Counted from the stretch's first letter, positions 24,239 through 31,353 are shown. The stretch: DNA of 35,450 nucleotides from Duodenibacillus intestinigallinarum (GCA_019117105.1 DXAH01000073.1:1-35450), one strand, 5' to 3'. The notes: generated by a model from the letters alone, not told the origin. Numbers and translations: made by a program.

Positions 24239-24650
24239 ATCAATAACAGTCAAGTGCGATCCCGTCGTGCGTTTCTTATTGTTATTTCACGGTGTTCGGA
24301 CTGCCAGCCGAAGGCCTCGGTAAGATGGTGAAGAAGGCGGACTGGAGTGGGCGGCGAGAGACGCACGGCGACACAAACCGCTAGGTCTGTCGGATCTCGA
24401 AATTTCGTTGGAGAGCGAATGATAAAGGATTTGTGAAGAAGATATGACAAAAGTCGGGACCTTTACCGGTCGATCATCGACGAAGACAATCGGCAAGTAC
24501 TGGAAAAAGCTATGGCGCGTCTCCATATAAGAATAGACATCCGAAACAAACGGTTGCCAACTGCGATAGAAACATACGCACTTGCCAGGTGTGCATCGGT
24601 ACACTGAGCGCACTCTCCAAAGCACCTCTACAGAACAAGGAACTGCGAGC
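24239..24650. other. 412-bp intergenic region between folE2 and the small membrane protein
   Basis: This divergent region has no long open frame with coding character and no strong RNA hairpin. It must hold promoters for folE2 (minus) and the membrane protein (plus), but no clear -35/-10 pair was found. The only plausible coding element is a 28-codon basic frame at 24444-24530, listed as a finding. Confidence 0.4.
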
Positions 24651-25037
24651 ATGGCTCTCTACATCAACGGCCGTCCTGTCAATCCCATCGTGACCTTCCT
24701 GGTCTCCGCCGTTGTCATAGCAGGCATTATCGGCTTGGGCATTTTGCTGCTGCCCGTGATCGGCGGTCTCTTCGTGATCGCTCTTTTGATCGTAGCGGGC
24801 ATTGCGCTTTACGGTGCCTACTGCCGCTGGCGTTACGGCGATCCTTTTACTCAGATGCAAAAGCAGGCTGAAGAAATGCTGCGTCGCCGCGCACGTCCTC
24901 AAGAGGAGCAGCCCCAGCAGCAGACGGTGCAGGACGAACCTGACCTTAAGACCGGAACGGCCCGCACTGGCATCAAGCGCGTGACAGTTGTCGAAGATGC
25001 TGTTGTTGTGGAAGAAATTCGACACAAGGACCTTTGA
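24651..25037 (+). CDS. Small two-helix membrane protein of unknown function
   Basis: This 128-residue protein is not recognised. It has two adjacent membrane helices (about 12-35 and 37-57; VTFLVSAVVIAGIIGLGILL and then GGLFVIALLIVAGIALYGAY), followed by a cytosolic-looking, charged segment with a Gln/Pro-rich part (EEQPQQQTVQDEP) and a short C-terminal strand-like region (KRVTVVEDAVVVEEIR). AAGGA precedes ATG 24651. It lies upstream of mccA in the same direction, with a hairpin at its stop codon and a large regulatory region after it. An accessory membrane role is possible but cannot be shown. Confidence 0.65.
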   Translation: MALYINGRPVNPIVTFLVSAVVIAGIIGLGILLLPVIGGLFVIALLIVAGIALYGAYCRWRYGDPFTQMQKQAEEMLRRRARPQEEQPQQQTVQDEPDLKTGTARTGIKRVTVVEDAVVVEEIRHKDL

Positions 25038-25048
25038 CCTAGGTCAAA
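25033..25048. repeat. Perfect 16-bp palindrome TTTGACCTAGGTCAAA
   Basis: The palindrome covers the stop codon of the membrane-protein gene (TGA 25035-25037). It lacks a loop and a T-run, so it is more like a DNA operator for a dimeric regulator than a terminator. No identical copy was noticed elsewhere in the window. Confidence 0.55.
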
Positions 25049-25058
25049 AACAATGCGG

Positions 25059-25081
25059 AAAGTCTGTTAGAACAAGACTTT
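25059..25081. repeat. Inverted repeat AAAGTCT-N9-AGACTTT
   Basis: Perfect 7-bp arms at 25059-25065 and 25075-25081 flank a 9-base spacer. It lies in the mccA upstream region. There is no T-run after it, so a protein-binding site or RNA structure at the 3' end of the upstream transcript are both possible. Confidence 0.5.
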
Positions 25082-25163
25082 ATGTGCAGTCTTCGTATTT
25101 CCTGGGTTAACCCTCAGCAGGATGACGAAGAGATGTTCCAAAAGAAGGCATTTATAATTTCAC

Positions 25164-25179
25164 TACTCATTAGTGAGTA
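25164..25179 (+). promoter_or_regulatory. NarL/NarP-type 7-2-7 element
   Basis: TACTCAT-TA-GTGAGTA. The left heptamer fits the TACYYMT consensus completely and the right differs at one position in reverse complement. The two heptamers are in the 7-2-7 layout used by NarL/NarP-family response regulators. It is also the centre of a 20-bp inverted repeat with 8-bp arms (25162-25181). Sulfite-responsive two-component control of mcc genes is known in Wolinella, but no response regulator lies in this window. Confidence 0.5.
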
Positions 25180-25185
25180 GTCTTA

Positions 25186-25222
25186 GTTGTTAACAGTCAA
25201 CTTTTTGTTGACATAAATCAAC
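25186..25222 (+). promoter_or_regulatory. Two tandem CRP/FNR-family sites, 21 bp apart
   Basis: GTTGTTAACAGTCAAC (25186-25201) and GTTGACATAAATCAAC (25207-25222) are both GTTG-N8-CAAC and begin exactly 21 bp apart, two helical turns. The second matches the FNR consensus TTGAT-N4-ATCAA at 9 of 10 positions; the first at 8 of 10. FNR or a relative is the likely reader, giving anaerobic control of mccA. Confidence 0.65.
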
Positions 25223-25404
25223 AAACAAGAGGTGCTGAGGCCGGTTCGACTTTAATCAATCTCCCTTTGGATTGCGACAAAACTCCAACCTACCTGAAGG
25301 AAGTCTTAAGGTAGTCTTACAGTGCTCGCGATGCCTCAAGGTATTGCGGCGCTTCTGCTGTCTCCCCCGACGGCAGGGGTTTAAAAAAGATTTAGGAGAT
25401 TGAG

Positions 25405-27459
25405 ATGACAACAAAAATGATCAAAACGGCGGCTGCAACGCTGTTTTGCTCCGCTGCTTTGGTTGCGTCTGGTGTACAAGCTGCCTCTACGGGCCCTGGC
25501 CTCGGCACCAAGACCGTGAATACCATTACGCAGAAGGTTTGGGACAATCCGTCTACGACTGAAAAGGAAATGGGCGTTAAGACGCTCCAGGACTACATCG
25601 TCCAAGAAAAGGAAATGTGGGACTACCTTTTCCAGAATCACCCGGTGTTTAAGTATGCCGAAAAGGGCGCCATCAAGGGTGTGTACAAGATTTCGACCCG
25701 TGGTTCGGAATTCTTGACGGAAGGTAACGCTCAGACCTATTCGAAGCTTGCCGGCGGCCGTCCGAGCGCTTCGCAGTACCGCTTGGCTGCCAAGTCCGTG
25801 CTGGACTTCCCGAACCGTTTCGTCGGTCCGGAACGCTGCGGTGAATGCCATGCGATCCAGTACCAGAAGTGGAAGAGATCGCGTCATGCTCAGACGTTGC
25901 GCTTCCCGGGCGAACACCCCGAAGTCAACAACGATCTGAAGAAGAAGCTTTATGGCTCTCAGGCTTCGATTCTGCCTGACGGCATCATGCCTGAAGACAT
26001 TTACGTGACCGTCGGTACGCCGCGTACGAAGTACGGCTTCATCGATAAGTGGCTGGTTCGTGGTTCCTACCACGTCCGTGACGGTCTTCTGAGTGACCTC
26101 TCCGGTACGATCGTTGCCGGCGGCAACCAGTTCTCCCGCGGTTGGGCACAGTGGCTCACCCCCGAAAAGGCCAAGGAAATCCAGAAGGTTATTCCTGATT
26201 TCCCGACTGAATTGAGCAAGTTCGGTCCGTCGGCTTCGCACCAGTGGGGTATGACCTCCTACGGTTCGACCTACGAACAGACTCTGTTGTTCCAGTCCGC
26301 AACTTCCTACTGCGAAGTCTGCCACTCGTTCAAGTTTGACTTTAAGTCCAAGGACGAATTCTTCAAGGCTCTCGGCAACGCCAAGGAACTGCAGAAGCAC
26401 ACGATTTCTCGCGGTATTTCCTGCGAAGAATGCCACGGTGCCGGCGGCCACTTGGTTGGCGCTGAATCCAACGGCTTCCAGACGAACTGCGAACGCTGCC
26501 ACCAGCGCTCCAACTTCGTCGAAAGCGACTACAAGCTCCCGTCCGCTCAGGGCAAGCTTGAAAAGGGCTTCAACATCAAGACGAAGTCTTCCTGCCCGTC
26601 CTGCGGTACCGAAGGCTCTCAGCTCATGATGTCCAAGCACTATGAAAAGGGTATGCGCTGCGTGACCTGCCACGATCCGCACGAAGTGACCAGCAACGAT
26701 TGGAAGGACTACTACACCAAGCCCGCCATCCGTCAGACCTGCCAGGACTGCCATAAGACCCAGGCCGACGTTGTTGCTAACACCAACACCCACAAGAAGA
26801 TGGACTGCGTGGACTGCCATATGCCGTTCACGATGAGCTGCGAAAACTTCACGGCCATCCAGCGTCCTGACATGGCTGGTTTCGACGCCGTTCGTCGTTC
26901 TCACCTCTTCAAGATCGAAGTTGATCCTGAAAAGAAGATGATGAATCCGGGTGCCGGTCAGTCTCGTGCTTCCAACTCCAAGGGCTGGCACGTTGCACGT
27001 GACGAAGAAGGCCACGGCTACGTTGACCTGATGTGGTCTTGCGCCCGTACGGCCAATGCTGAAAAGGGCGTGATGGACAACAAGGGCTGCCATAGCCTGT
27101 TCCTGTCCGAGCTCGAAAAGGGCCTGCAGTACGGTGACCAGAAGGTCATCTACGGTGAAGTCATGAAGTGGCAGAACCCGGTTAAGGACGGCTTCAAGAC
27201 CGCCAAGGCCGCTCTGGAACGCATCAACAAGCTTCTGGAAGTCACCAAGCTCACGGTTGAAGCCAAGACCGAAATCATGCTGCTCGTCGACAAGGCTGCC
27301 GACATCACCAAGCAGGTTGAAGAAGACGGTTCCTGGGGTGTTCACGCTCCCGATTACCTCAAGCAGCGCGTTGATACCGCTAACGCCTACTTGACGCAGG
27401 CTCAGAAGATTCTTGATAACGGCAACTTCCCGCTCATCAAGACTGAAGCCAAGAAGTAA
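25405..27459 (+). CDS. mccA: Octaheme cytochrome c sulfite reductase MccA/SirA
   Basis: This 684-residue periplasmic protein has a signal peptide cleaved near VQA-AS (residue 27). It has seven CXXCH sites (145, 303, 340, 362, 419, 446, 468) and an eighth, unusual CX15CH site (C546, C562, H563). This set is the hallmark of MccA, which reduces sulfite to sulfide with six electrons at a heme-copper centre. The mature protein has only three non-heme Cys: 397 and 400 (CPSC) and 479; two of them should correspond to the pair that holds Cu(I) in Wolinella MccA. AGGAG at 25394-25398 sits 6 bases before ATG. Codon use is strongly biased (AAG, GAA, AAC, TTC nearly throughout), pointing to high expression. 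NrfA and octaheme Otr/HAO families lack CX15CH. Confidence 0.95.
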   Translation: MTTKMIKTAAATLFCSAALVASGVQAASTGPGLGTKTVNTITQKVWDNPSTTEKEMGVKTLQDYIVQEKEMWDYLFQNHPVFKYAEKGAIKGVYKISTRGSEFLTEGNAQTYSKLAGGRPSASQYRLAAKSVLDFPNRFVGPERCGECHAIQYQKWKRSRHAQTLRFPGEHPEVNNDLKKKLYGSQASILPDGIMPEDIYVTVGTPRTKYGFIDKWLVRGSYHVRDGLLSDLSGTIVAGGNQFSRGWAQWLTPEKAKEIQKVIPDFPTELSKFGPSASHQWGMTSYGSTYEQTLLFQSATSYCEVCHSFKFDFKSKDEFFKALGNAKELQKHTISRGISCEECHGAGGHLVGAESNGFQTNCERCHQRSNFVESDYKLPSAQGKLEKGFNIKTKSSCPSCGTEGSQLMMSKHYEKGMRCVTCHDPHEVTSNDWKDYYTKPAIRQTCQDCHKTQADVVANTNTHKKMDCVDCHMPFTMSCENFTAIQRPDMAGFDAVRRSHLFKIEVDPEKKMMNPGAGQSRASNSKGWHVARDEEGHGYVDLMWSCARTANAEKGVMDNKGCHSLFLSELEKGLQYGDQKVIYGEVMKWQNPVKDGFKTAKAALERINKLLEVTKLTVEAKTEIMLLVDKAADITKQVEEDGSWGVHAPDYLKQRVDTANAYLTQAQKILDNGNFPLIKTEAKK

Positions 27460-27491
27460 TCTAAGCGACTAGTAAACCTTGATCTCCTATT

Positions 27492-27532
27492 CTCGAGCGA
27501 AGGGAGCGACTCAACACTCCCTTCGCTTCGAG
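27492..27532 (+). repeat. Strong hairpin between mccA and the rhodanese gene
   Basis: Arms 27492-27506 and 27517-27532 form 15 base pairs with one bulged A and a 10-base loop. The bases after it are not T-rich. It lies 33 bases after the mccA stop and is well placed to protect the mccA message from 3' decay and to lower expression of the genes after it. Confidence 0.7.
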
Positions 27533-27565
27533 GGTCAGAAGGAAAAAGGTTCATTGGAACACGAA

Positions 27566-27991
27566 ATGAAAAAACAACTGCAAAATCTTGCGGTCTGTGC
27601 GCTTCTTGCAATCCCGACGCTCGGCTTTGCCGGCGGGGATGCTCCTTTGGAGGCGGCCGAGGAATATGTCTACAAAGTCAGACAAGTCTCGATTCCCGAG
27701 GCCGAACAGCTCTTTATGGAGCCCGGTGTGCGCATCTTTGATGTCAACACGCTCGAGCTCTGGGCTGAAGGCTACATTCCGGGGGCGGTGTTTTTTAACG
27801 TCGGCAACTGGAAGAAGCTCCTTCCCAAGGATAAGAACACGCTGATAGTGTTTTATTGCGCAAATCGCTTGTGCAGCTCCAGTCAGATTGCAGCCTATGA
27901 GACCATGAAGCTCGGCTACACCAATGTGTGGCAGATGCCCGATGGAATCTATGGCTGGAAGCTTACGGGGCGGCAAGTCGAGCTTCCTTAA
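27566..27991 (+). CDS. Periplasmic single-domain rhodanese
   Basis: This 141-residue protein has a signal peptide (MKKQLQNLAVCALLAIPTLGFA-GG) and one rhodanese domain. The active loop begins at C98 in FYCANRLCSSS; a second Cys, 103, sits in the loop, which is not typical. The helical substrate lid DVNTLELWAEGYIPGAVFFNV is standard. Rhodaneses move sulfane sulfur; next to a sulfite reductase, it could supply sulfite from thiosulfate or handle reduced sulfur products. ATG 27566 is used because it starts a good signal peptide; TTG 27554 is also in frame. It lies after the post-mccA hairpin. Confidence 0.85.
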   Translation: MKKQLQNLAVCALLAIPTLGFAGGDAPLEAAEEYVYKVRQVSIPEAEQLFMEPGVRIFDVNTLELWAEGYIPGAVFFNVGNWKKLLPKDKNTLIVFYCANRLCSSSQIAAYETMKLGYTNVWQMPDGIYGWKLTGRQVELP

Positions 27992-28090
27992 GGAAGCGGC
28001 AATAAGCCAAGCAAGCTTTTGTGCAGTGCGCGATTTCAGTTTTGGAAGCGTACTGCGGGTGAACTGTATTAACTGAAGAAAGAAACCACA

Positions 28091-28858
28091 ATGCAATCCC
28101 TCAAGAAAATCGTGCTGACGGCCTCTGCTCTGATGTGTGCCGGTACCGTTGCTTTCGCTGGCGAACTTGACACGCAGCAGGCCAAAGAGTCCTACAGCAT
28201 GGGGGCATCAGTCGGAAACTACCTCTCTGACCAGATCTACAAGCAGAGCAAGCTCGGCTTGTCGGCTGACATGGCTCTTATTGAACAGGGCTTTCAGGAT
28301 GCCATTCGCGGAAAAAGCAAACTTTCTGACGAAGACATGCTGAAGTTCCTCAACAGCCGCGCTGAAAAGCTCAATAAGCTGGATGTGGCTGCCAAAGAGA
28401 AAATGGCCAAGGAAAATAAGGCCAAGGCCACCAAGTTCCTCGCCGAAAACGCCAAGAAAAAGGGCGTGACGGTTACAAAGAGCGGCCTGCAGTATGAGGT
28501 GCTCAGAAAGGGTTCCGGCGCAACGCCTCGTATCGAGGACGTGGTCACTGTCGGTTATACGGGAAAACTCATGGACGGCACGGTGTTTGAAAGCACGTAT
28601 GAGGCCAAACAGCCTGCCCGTTTCGTGGTCATGAGCATTATTCCGGGTCTGGAGGAAGGCCTGAAGCTGATGAAGGAAGGTGCGCAGTTCCGTTTCACGA
28701 TTCCTGCGAACCTTGCTTACGGCGAATTCGGTGCCGGTCAGATCCCCCCGGAGTCTCCGCTGATCTTTGAACTGGAACTGATCAAGGTCGAAAAAGTCGG
28801 AGCCCACCAAGGCATGGGTAAGACCGTGATCAACGGTATGCCCAACCCGCACAAATAA
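28091..28858 (+). CDS. Periplasmic FKBP-type peptidyl-prolyl isomerase (MccB role)
   Basis: This 255-residue protein has a signal peptide (to about residue 23), an N-terminal FKBP_N dimerisation domain (about 27-135), and an FKBP domain (about 140-240) with VTVGYTGKLMDGTVFEST, PGLEEGLKLMKEGAQFRFTIP and LAYGEFG. It resembles FkpA/Mip-like periplasmic foldases. In Wolinella the gene after mccA (mccB) also encodes a prolyl isomerase, believed to help MccA fold. The C-terminal tail is short and polar (GAHQGMGKTVINGMPNPHK). Confidence 0.9.
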   Translation: MQSLKKIVLTASALMCAGTVAFAGELDTQQAKESYSMGASVGNYLSDQIYKQSKLGLSADMALIEQGFQDAIRGKSKLSDEDMLKFLNSRAEKLNKLDVAAKEKMAKENKAKATKFLAENAKKKGVTVTKSGLQYEVLRKGSGATPRIEDVVTVGYTGKLMDGTVFESTYEAKQPARFVVMSIIPGLEEGLKLMKEGAQFRFTIPANLAYGEFGAGQIPPESPLIFELELIKVEKVGAHQGMGKTVINGMPNPHK

Positions 28859-28927
28859 TTGTGCTGGTGATGACGACTTGACTTTCTGAGCAATAAACAA
28901 GCTCTTTAACAAAGTGAAGGCATTTTC

Positions 28928-29572
28928 GTGAACGGCTTGGACGTTTTGATCGCACTGACTGCAGCACTCTTTGCTTTTCCGCTCGGGGTGTATGCGTACC
29001 GCGTCAAATATCGCTCAATGCCGCTAACGGTTGGGTTTGCAGTTCTTGTACTCGCATCAAGCGTTGCCGTTTATGCCGGTTTCGGTAGGTATGCCGACTG
29101 GCAGAACGAACAAACGGGGGTTGAGACGAACTACATGCTCGCAGCAAAGATTGCCGAAGCGCGTCGCATGGTAAAAAACATGCCTAACAATGCGCGGGCG
29201 CAGTCGGAGCTGGCCGAAGCGCTATACGAAGCCGGCCAATACGGTGAGGCCGTTGAGGTTTTCAACGAATTCATCAAGGTGGGTGGAGAAAGTGCGGAGG
29301 CACTCGGGAGACTCGCGCGTGCGATGTACTATCGCGACGCCAGAGTGATAACTGCCGAAACTCACCGTGTGATCGAGCGCGCTTTGTCGATCAATGCGTT
29401 GGATGTGCAGACGCGAATGCTCCTCGGGGAGGATGCGTTTATGCATCAACGTTATGACGAAGCCGTCAGCCACTGGAAGATGCTGCTTGATGCGGGCGTT
29501 GCACCCGCTCAGCAAAGAGCGCTCAGAAATGCCATCGCCAATGCCGAGTCCAGGGCTCGGTTGCAAGACTAA
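28928..29572 (+). CDS. Two-TM TPR protein of the CcmI/NrfG type
   Basis: This 214-residue protein starts at GTG 28928 (GAAGG upstream). Two membrane helices (about 5-25 and 33-52) are followed by a periplasmic TPR region from about 75 (ARAQSELAEALYEAGQYGEAVEVF and DVQTRMLLGEDAFMHQRYDEAVSHW). This is the layout of CcmI/CycH and of the NrfG-like partner of heme lyases, which grasp the apocytochrome tail. In an mcc cluster the natural client is MccA, whose CX15CH heme needs a dedicated lyase. No CcmF/CcsA-type lyase lies in this window. Confidence 0.8.
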   Translation: MNGLDVLIALTAALFAFPLGVYAYRVKYRSMPLTVGFAVLVLASSVAVYAGFGRYADWQNEQTGVETNYMLAAKIAEARRMVKNMPNNARAQSELAEALYEAGQYGEAVEVFNEFIKVGGESAEALGRLARAMYYRDARVITAETHRVIERALSINALDVQTRMLLGEDAFMHQRYDEAVSHWKMLLDAGVAPAQQRALRNAIANAESRARLQD

Positions 29573-29629
29573 TCGGCGGAACCCTTTGTCTTAGCAATAA
29601 GAAATTCGGTTCTGTCTGTGGAGAATATT

Positions 29630-30316
29630 GTGAGCGAAAAGATTGACAGGAGAAAATTCCTCGCAGGTGCCGGAGCCGGCTCGCTGCTCCTGTCGCCTCT
29701 CGGTGGGGCGGCAGCTGCTGGCAAGTCCGACGGCGGCAACCGGCCGCAATATGTGATGGTCTTTGACCAGAACAAGTGCGTCGGCTGCAGAGACTGCAGA
29801 ATTGCCTGCAACGAGACCAACAAGTTGCCGAAAGGCCGCTCGCGTCTGTTACTGGAACTGCAGGGCAGCAAGCTCGAAACCGATCGCGGCTACGAGCCCA
29901 ACCGCCGCTACATCCGCGTTTCTTGCCAGCAGTGCAAGAACGCTCCCTGCGTGAGAGTGTGCCCGACCGGCGCCGCCCATCGCGATCCCAAGACGGGCAT
30001 CGTTACGATGGACACCTCCAAGTGCGTCGGATGCAAATACTGCATCGTGGCATGTCCGTACAACGTGCGCTTCATCAATGAAGAGACCAAGGTCGCTGAC
30101 AACTGCGACTTCTGCCTGCATACCCGCCTCGAAAAGAACGAGCAGCCGGCATGCGTGGAAAGCTGCAAGTACGATGCGCTGATCTTCGGCGACATCAACG
30201 ACCCGAAGTCGTATGTGAGCAAGTTGCTCGCCGTGAAGGATTCCGTTCGTATCCGTCCGGAACTCGGCACTGAGCCGCAGCTTCGCTACATTCCCATTGT
30301 GAAGAAAGGAGTGTAA
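29630..30316 (+). CDS. mccC: Tat-exported 4x[4Fe-4S] electron transfer protein (NrfC/MccC-like)
   Basis: This 228-residue protein has a twin-arginine signal (DRRKFLAGAGAGS) and then four Cys clusters that fit the NrfC/DmsB ferredoxin fold: CVGCRDCRIAC (50-60), CQQCKNAPCVRVCP (99-112), CVGCKYCIVACP (132-143) and CDFC...CVESC (159-179). It should pass electrons from the NrfD-like quinol dehydrogenase to MccA in the periplasm. GTG 29630 is chosen over GTG 29618 because GGAGA lies 5 bases upstream and the Tat motif then begins normally. It is 2 bases from the mccD-like gene. Confidence 0.93.
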   Translation: MSEKIDRRKFLAGAGAGSLLLSPLGGAAAAGKSDGGNRPQYVMVFDQNKCVGCRDCRIACNETNKLPKGRSRLLLELQGSKLETDRGYEPNRRYIRVSCQQCKNAPCVRVCPTGAAHRDPKTGIVTMDTSKCVGCKYCIVACPYNVRFINEETKVADNCDFCLHTRLEKNEQPACVESCKYDALIFGDINDPKSYVSKLLAVKDSVRIRPELGTEPQLRYIPIVKKGV

Positions 30317-30318
30317 AG

Positions 30319-31239
30319 ATGGATATCACCATGAACTTTACACTTGGTCTGACGCAAGGCATCAGCTGGCCGTGGCCGATTGCCGTGTACCTGTTTTTGG
30401 CAGGTATCTCGGGCGGCGCGGTGGCCGTTGCCATCATGCTCAACCTTTATAAGAAGCAGACCGCGCAGAACACTCCGATCCTGAAGGCCGCGTCGCTGAT
30501 CGGCGCCGTGACCATCATTCTCGGTATGGTCTGCCTGGTTGCTGACTTGACCAATCCGCTGTGGTTCTGGCGGATCCTGGTGTACTACAACCTCACCTCC
30601 GTGATGAGCTTGGGCGTTATTGCGCTTATTGTCTACATCCCGCTGGTGTGCATCCTCACGCTGGTTGCGGTTCGCGACAGCTTCAAGATCGGGTTCCTTG
30701 ACGGCCTTATCGGTTGGTTTGACAACCATCGCTGCGGCCTTCAGTGGATCACGCTTGTGTTTGCGCTGACGATCTGCGCATACACGGGCTTCCTGATCAG
30801 CGCGCTGATCCGCTTCCCGCTGATCAATCAGGCTGTGCTTCCGGCCCTCTTTGTGGCTTCCGGTCTTTCCGCCGGTACCGCCGCTGCGAAGATGGTTGCC
30901 GCCGGCATGTTTGGTGAAGATCAGCACAGCGCCGATCAGAAGGTGCTGCACGGCGCCGAGTGGCCGATCATGGCTGCCGAAGCTCTGTGCATCTTCATGA
31001 TCGCTGTGGCGCTGTTTACCGGCAATGCGGCTGCTCAGCACGCAGCTCAGGCCTTCTGCACGGGTACCTGGGCCACGCTGTTCTGGGTTGGTGTCGTCGG
31101 TATCGGCTTTGTCATCCCGGTGGTGCTCTGCAAGGCTAAGGGTTCGGGTACGTTCTACCTGACCGGTCTTTGCAGCGTTGTCGGCATGATGTGCCTGCGA
31201 CTCTTCATCCTCTATGCCGGTCAGACCTACGGTATCTGA
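30319..31239 (+). CDS. mccD: NrfD/MccD-type membrane quinol dehydrogenase
   Basis: This 306-residue protein has about eight membrane helices with the NrfD/PsrC-type start (GISWPWPIAVYLFLAGISGG). It has no heme-binding signature. It oxidises menaquinol and hands electrons to the Fe-S partner encoded just upstream. In Wolinella MccC and MccD do the same for MccA. AAGGAG at 30306-30311 is 7 bases before ATG. It ends the first part of the cluster, before two hairpins and the Nos-like genes. Confidence 0.93.
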   Translation: MDITMNFTLGLTQGISWPWPIAVYLFLAGISGGAVAVAIMLNLYKKQTAQNTPILKAASLIGAVTIILGMVCLVADLTNPLWFWRILVYYNLTSVMSLGVIALIVYIPLVCILTLVAVRDSFKIGFLDGLIGWFDNHRCGLQWITLVFALTICAYTGFLISALIRFPLINQAVLPALFVASGLSAGTAAAKMVAAGMFGEDQHSADQKVLHGAEWPIMAAEALCIFMIAVALFTGNAAAQHAAQAFCTGTWATLFWVGVVGIGFVIPVVLCKAKGSGTFYLTGLCSVVGMMCLRLFILYAGQTYGI

Positions 31240-31272
31240 TTGCTGAGGATCCCATAAGACTTTAAGTCTTTA

Positions 31273-31305
31273 GCAACTGCGGCGGAAAAACTCCGCCGCA
31301 GTTGC
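31273..31305 (+). terminator. Long GC-rich hairpin after mccD
   Basis: A perfect 14-bp stem (31273-31286 with 31292-31305) with a five-base loop, followed by CCTTCTC rather than a T-run. Likely a stopping or mRNA-end hairpin for the mccA-D transcript. Confidence 0.7.
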
Positions 31306-31353
31306 CCTTCTCAAAACACAAAAAAGGCTGATATAACAGTCCTGTTGAACGGA

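Larger units (their letters stand above)
25038..25404 (+). promoter_or_regulatory. 367-bp mccA upstream regulatory region
   Basis: This gap holds no gene. It has several inverted repeats: 25033-25048, 25059-25081, the nested 25091-25130 structure (CTTCGT...ACGAAG enclosing GGGTTAACCC at 25104-25113), a NarL-type element at 25164-25179, two CRP/FNR-type boxes at 25186-25222, and CAATC-N8-GATTG at 25257-25274. A -10-like TTTAAT is at 25251-25256. The 5' end of the mccA leader (about 25263-25404) has a weak CCCC/GGGG pairing before the AGGAG site. No sRNA was recognised. Confidence 0.6.

Noticed and set aside
24510..25025. 171-codon minus-strand frame opposite the small membrane protein
   Set aside because: The plus-strand frame has a ribosome-binding site and clear membrane helices; the minus frame has neither.
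26593..26604. CPSC in MccA as a ninth heme site
   Set aside because: The residue after the second Cys is Gly, not His or Lys; a metal-ligand role is more likely.
25381..27345. 654-codon minus-strand open frame over mccA
   Set aside because: The strong codon bias of mccA (few T/A-ending codons) removes stop codons on the opposite strand; the product has no recognisable domains.
25405..31239. Nitrite reductase (nrf) operon
   Set aside because: The cytochrome has eight hemes with CX15CH and no CXXCK, so it is not NrfA; only the NrfC/NrfD-type electron partners are shared.
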